This document shows, in pieces, positions 13,595 to 16,352 of a DNA stretch of 16,352 nt. The translations under genes were made by a program, and so were the position numbers. Under the pieces are notes generated by a model that saw nothing but the letters and a program-made list of their open reading frames with translations, was not told where the DNA came from and did not search any database. The DNA lies in assembly GCF_040151475.1 (NCBI RefSeq), contig NZ_JBDKWG010000067.1, positions 1 through 16,352 of the forward strand, read 5' to 3'. Numbering within the stretch: the stretch's first letter is position 1; every line of letters starts with the position of its first letter. The stretch comes from CAXBNB01 sp040151475 (lineage in GTDB: Bacteria; Bacteroidota; Bacteroidia; Cytophagales; Cyclobacteriaceae).

Positions 13595-15757
13595 CTACAG
13601 ATTTTTCTCCAAAAACTCTGTCATCATGGTGAATAAATGAATGCGGGTTTTAAGTCCTCCTATGCCGTGGGCTTTGTCCGGATAGTAGAATGTTTGAAAT
13701 TGTTTGCCTTCTTCTACCAGTTTGTTCACCAGATTCATAGACACCTGATAATGCACATTGTCATCACCTGTGCCATGTACGAGCAGGTAGTTGCCTTGCA
13801 GCTTGTGTGCGTGCTTCAGCAATGAATTGTCTTCGTATCCGCTAGGATTGTCTTCGGGTCTTTGCATGTACCGTTCGGAATAGACCGTGTCGTAATGCTC
13901 CCATGAAAATGGAGCGACAGAAATACATGCTTTGAAAACGCCTGCGCCACGCATCATGGCTACTGAAGACGCATAGCCACCATAGCTCCATCCCCAGATT
14001 CCGATTCTGTCTTTGTCAAAAAACGGAAGTGAACCGAGGTATTTTGCTCCTTCTATCAGGTCGATGGTTTCCAGATTTCCCATTTGTCTGAAAGTCTGTT
14101 TTTTGAAAGCATCACCCCTTCCCCCTGTGCCCCGTGGGTCGATCACAGCGATCACATATCCTTTTTGTACCAGCATTTGATGCCAGTAATAATTGCTGCC
14201 ACTCCATGTGTTCAGCACATTTTGAGAGCCGGGCCCACTGTATTGGAAAATCAATACCGGGTATTGCTTGGTGCTGTCAAACTCTGCTGGCTTGAGAAAG
14301 TAGCCGTTGAGTACCGTGTGGTCAACAGTTTCGAAGGTAAAAAATTCCTTTGGTCTTATTCCAAACTCTTTAGCCGTTTCGATTTGGTCCGCATTGTTGA
14401 CCAAGGTGTCTATTAGTTTATTTCCTTTGGATGACATCAGGGCGATACTTCTGGGCTTGGTGGATGAGTCGTTGAATAACATATAATACTTGAAATCCTT
14501 ACTGATGTCCATCGAGTTTGTGCCGGGAGATACGCTCAACTTGGTTTTTCCTTTTCCATTAATATCTATTTTGTAAATGTGACGCTCCAAAGGAGAGTCT
14601 TCGGTGGAGGTATAATAAATTACCGGAGTTTTTTTGCTTTGATCCAAGCCTATAAACTCATCTACTTCCCAATTTCCTTTTGTTATTGAGCCGATATGTT
14701 GGCCGTCCATGTTGTGGAGGTAAAAATGATTGAATCCATCACGTTCGGGAGAAGAAAAGATAAACTGAGTTTTGTTGTTGAGGTAGATTAGGTCATGGCT
14801 TTCATATACATCAAGGTATTTTTTGGCCTTTTCATAAAAAATCAACAGTGCCTTTCCTGTTGCCGCATCGGCATGATAGACATTAAGTTTGTCCTGTAGT
14901 CTGGTCAGTTGCATGATTGAGAGCAGGTTTGGATTTTTTGTCCATTGGATTTTTGGGATGTAAACATCAGTGTCTTTTCCTAAATCAACCTTCAGGGTCT
15001 TAGAAGTACCTATATCAAAAATGTGGACAGTTACCACTGAGTTTTTCTCTCCTGTTTTGGGGTATTTGTATCGATAGTCTCTCGGGTATTTCGCACCCTG
15101 ATCCCAATATTGCAAGTTGTATTCTTTTACTTCCGATTCATCAAATCGCAGGAATGCGATCTTTTTTCCATCAGGTGACCACTCAAATGCCTTGGTTAGT
15201 TTCAGTTCTTCTTCATATACCCAATCCGAACTTCCGTTAATGATTTTTCCAACTATCCCATCTTCTGTTACAGCGTATTCCTTTTTGGTTTTCAAGTCAA
15301 CATAGAAGAGGTTGTTGTCTCTTACAAAAGCCACTTTGGTATTGTCAGGTGAAAACGTCACATAAGATTGCCTCCCATTTTCAGATACCTTTTTTAGCTC
15401 CTTGTTTGCAAAAGTATAGATGTAATATTCTCCAGTATATGATCGCCTGTAGATGCCTTTTCTTTCGGTCAGGAAAATGATTTTTGTTTCATCATCACTA
15501 AAGTAATAATCATTGATGCTGATATTGAGCGAGTTTCCGTTTGCGAGTACTGCTACTTCTTTTCCGGTGGTGACATCAAACTTAACAACCTGATTTGAAA
15601 TGAGGGCAGTATAATATTGCCCGTCATTCATCCAGTTGAGGCTGCCCAGATTTTCCTCAGCAAAAGTACCGTTATAAATGTCTTCTATGGCGATTTGCTT
15701 TTGGGCATTCGCCAAAAGACTAACGAAAGTAATAAGTAGGATTAGAGTGCTTCTCAT
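13595..15757 (-). CDS. DPP IV-like S9 family dipeptidyl peptidase
   Basis: This is an exported prolyl-type serine peptidase (S9B), removing N-terminal dipeptides, usually X-Pro or X-Ala, from peptides in the periplasm. It has 720 residues, the normal length. The signal peptide covers about 1-18 (LILLITFVSLLANAQ). The beta-propeller domain follows, with DWVYEEE giving the N-terminus-binding Glu pair Glu183/Glu184 characteristic of DPP IV. The C-terminal alpha/beta hydrolase carries Ser591 in GWSYGGY, Asp665 in HGTGDDNVH and His697 in DKAHGI, so the triad is complete. The YSGPGSQNV segment fits the oxyanion-hole Tyr region. It is monocistronic on its strand. A TAnnTTTG -7 box lies 26-33 bp upstream. 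Such enzymes support growth on protein and are common in Bacteroidota. Confidence 0.95.
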   Translation of the reverse strand: MRSTLILLITFVSLLANAQKQIAIEDIYNGTFAEENLGSLNWMNDGQYYTALISNQVVKFDVTTGKEVAVLANGNSLNISINDYYFSDDETKIIFLTERKGIYRRSYTGEYYIYTFANKELKKVSENGRQSYVTFSPDNTKVAFVRDNNLFYVDLKTKKEYAVTEDGIVGKIINGSSDWVYEEELKLTKAFEWSPDGKKIAFLRFDESEVKEYNLQYWDQGAKYPRDYRYKYPKTGEKNSVVTVHIFDIGTSKTLKVDLGKDTDVYIPKIQWTKNPNLLSIMQLTRLQDKLNVYHADAATGKALLIFYEKAKKYLDVYESHDLIYLNNKTQFIFSSPERDGFNHFYLHNMDGQHIGSITKGNWEVDEFIGLDQSKKTPVIYYTSTEDSPLERHIYKIDINGKGKTKLSVSPGTNSMDISKDFKYYMLFNDSSTKPRSIALMSSKGNKLIDTLVNNADQIETAKEFGIRPKEFFTFETVDHTVLNGYFLKPAEFDSTKQYPVLIFQYSGPGSQNVLNTWSGSNYYWHQMLVQKGYVIAVIDPRGTGGRGDAFKKQTFRQMGNLETIDLIEGAKYLGSLPFFDKDRIGIWGWSYGGYASSVAMMRGAGVFKACISVAPFSWEHYDTVYSERYMQRPEDNPSGYEDNSLLKHAHKLQGNYLLVHGTGDDNVHYQVSMNLVNKLVEEGKQFQTFYYPDKAHGIGGLKTRIHLFTMMTEFLEKNL

Positions 15758-15782
15758 AGATTCTATAGTTTAATACTTTTTG

Positions 15783-15790
15783 CAAATATA
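15783..15790 (-). promoter_or_regulatory. -7 box candidate of the S9 peptidase gene
   Basis: Read on the minus strand the site is TATATTTG, matching the Bacteroidota -7 consensus TAnnTTTG. It ends 26 bp upstream of the peptidase ATG, giving a plausible short leader. A -33 TTG at the usual distance is not evident; the nearest (15817-15819) is about 26 bp away, so the call is tentative. The rest of 15758-16052 is AT-rich and shows no supported gene. Confidence 0.35.
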
Positions 15791-16052
15791 TGAGAATAGA
15801 ATTATGTCATCTGTTTCAATTATTCCAAATAGAAATTATCGTTTAACACTGGTTGAATTTCCTTTTAAGTGGGAAATTTAAAGACAGATTTTTTTGCGTA
15901 TAATGAAAATGGGAATCTAGACTATTGGGATGTTTACCTGCAAATTCGGAAAAAAGGTTTGCAAAATAAAGCGTTTCTACAAGTATCCAAGAAGGAGAAT
16001 ATTGGTTCCTTTTATCAGGGAGTAAAAAAATCTTTCAAATTAATAAACCTTA

Positions 16053-16352
16053 TCACGGTTGGTTTTGTATAGCTCTGTAGCAAAGCCTAAGATTGTGCAG
16101 AGCAGCAGCAATTTTGAATACCCGATCCCTGACCTGATAAGTTTTGAGCCTGATTTTATTTCGAATGATCTTGAGCCTTTTCACCCCGCTAAAAGCATGC
16201 TCCACCTTTATCCTTGCTGATCCAATGGCTTTATTAACCTGCTTTTGTAATTGGGTTAACTCTTTGTTGTGAGGCTTCTTAAATGGCAAGATTGCATTTG
16301 GACAATTCTTTTCTATCCCTGCAAAACCTAAGTCTGCCAATAGGTTATGATC
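16053..16352 (-). CDS. IS5-group transposase, C-terminal part at the window edge
   Basis: The frame is open from the right edge (codons DHNLLADLGFAGI) to a TGA at 16053-16055, 99 residues. The segment ADLGFAGI carries the second catalytic Asp of a DDE transposase with the LGFxGI context, and IKVEHAFSGVKRLKIIRNKI carries the catalytic Glu. The spacing and the VEHAFSGVKR motif match the DDE_Tnp_4 class found in IS1031/ISL2-type members of the IS5 family. The N-terminal domain and first Asp lie outside the window, so it cannot be judged whether the element is intact. I could not identify its terminal inverted repeat in 15850-16052. Confidence 0.88.
   Translation of the reverse strand, partial: DHNLLADLGFAGIEKNCPNAILPFKKPHNKELTQLQKQVNKAIGSARIKVEHAFSGVKRLKIIRNKIRLKTYQVRDRVFKIAAALHNLRLCYRAIQNQP

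Noticed and set aside
15869..16072. 67-codon plus-strand frame starting with GTG
   Set aside because: It has no recognisable domain and a GTG start without ribosome binding site, and it overlaps the transposase gene end on the other strand. A chance frame is more likely.

Overview
The window looks like chromosomal DNA from a Bacteroidota bacterium, probably a Cytophagales-type marine or soil relative (inference). The base composition is AT-rich. Most starts lack a Shine-Dalgarno sequence, and two candidate promoters carry the Bacteroidota TAnnTTTG -7 motif. The gene content fits: a LytS/LytTR pair, a DPP IV-like S9 peptidase, several secreted proteins of unknown function, and the asparagine synthase and ClpB sequences themselves. 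No rRNA, tRNA, CRISPR array or phage genes are visible.

Layout. Positions 1-1430 hold two small minus-strand genes, an SRPBCC-fold protein and an uncharacterised 236-residue protein. They are separated and flanked by imperfect inverted repeats resembling gene-cassette boundaries. Positions 1623-3174 hold a small PepSY-like protein convergent with a Tat-exported TRAP solute-binding lipoprotein that has no membrane subunits nearby. Positions 3338-3806 are a RelE/ParE-type toxin-antitoxin (TA) operon whose toxin carries a one-base frameshift. The region between it and clpB contains an orderly array of ATTGAC/ATTGGT half-sites. clpB (4051-6669) follows with a clear terminator. Next come an overlapping LytS-type histidine kinase and LytTR response regulator (6866-8606), then a small secreted protein preceded by a 10-bp inverted repeat. 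asnB (minus), a secreted unknown protein, and a YegS/DAGK-type lipid kinase (minus) continue to 12752.

Positions 12753-13594 are the most rearranged part. They hold a 67-bp diverged direct repeat and two copies of a roughly 100-bp REPIN/MITE-like element made of hairpins. They also hold a second TA operon whose toxin is cut off after 23 codons exactly where the second element begins. A DPP IV-like peptidase (minus) follows. The right edge enters the C-terminal end of an IS5-group transposase that continues outside the window.

How the genes relate. Most are independent housekeeping or accessory units: proteostasis, asparagine synthesis, lipid phosphorylation, peptide degradation and signalling. 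The strongest unexplained signals are not protein families. They are the operator-like array at 3851-3965, the structured repeat at 12966-13067 and 13446-13546, and two nearby TA operons in which the antitoxin is intact and the toxin is broken. I see no convincing multi-gene system that is entirely new.
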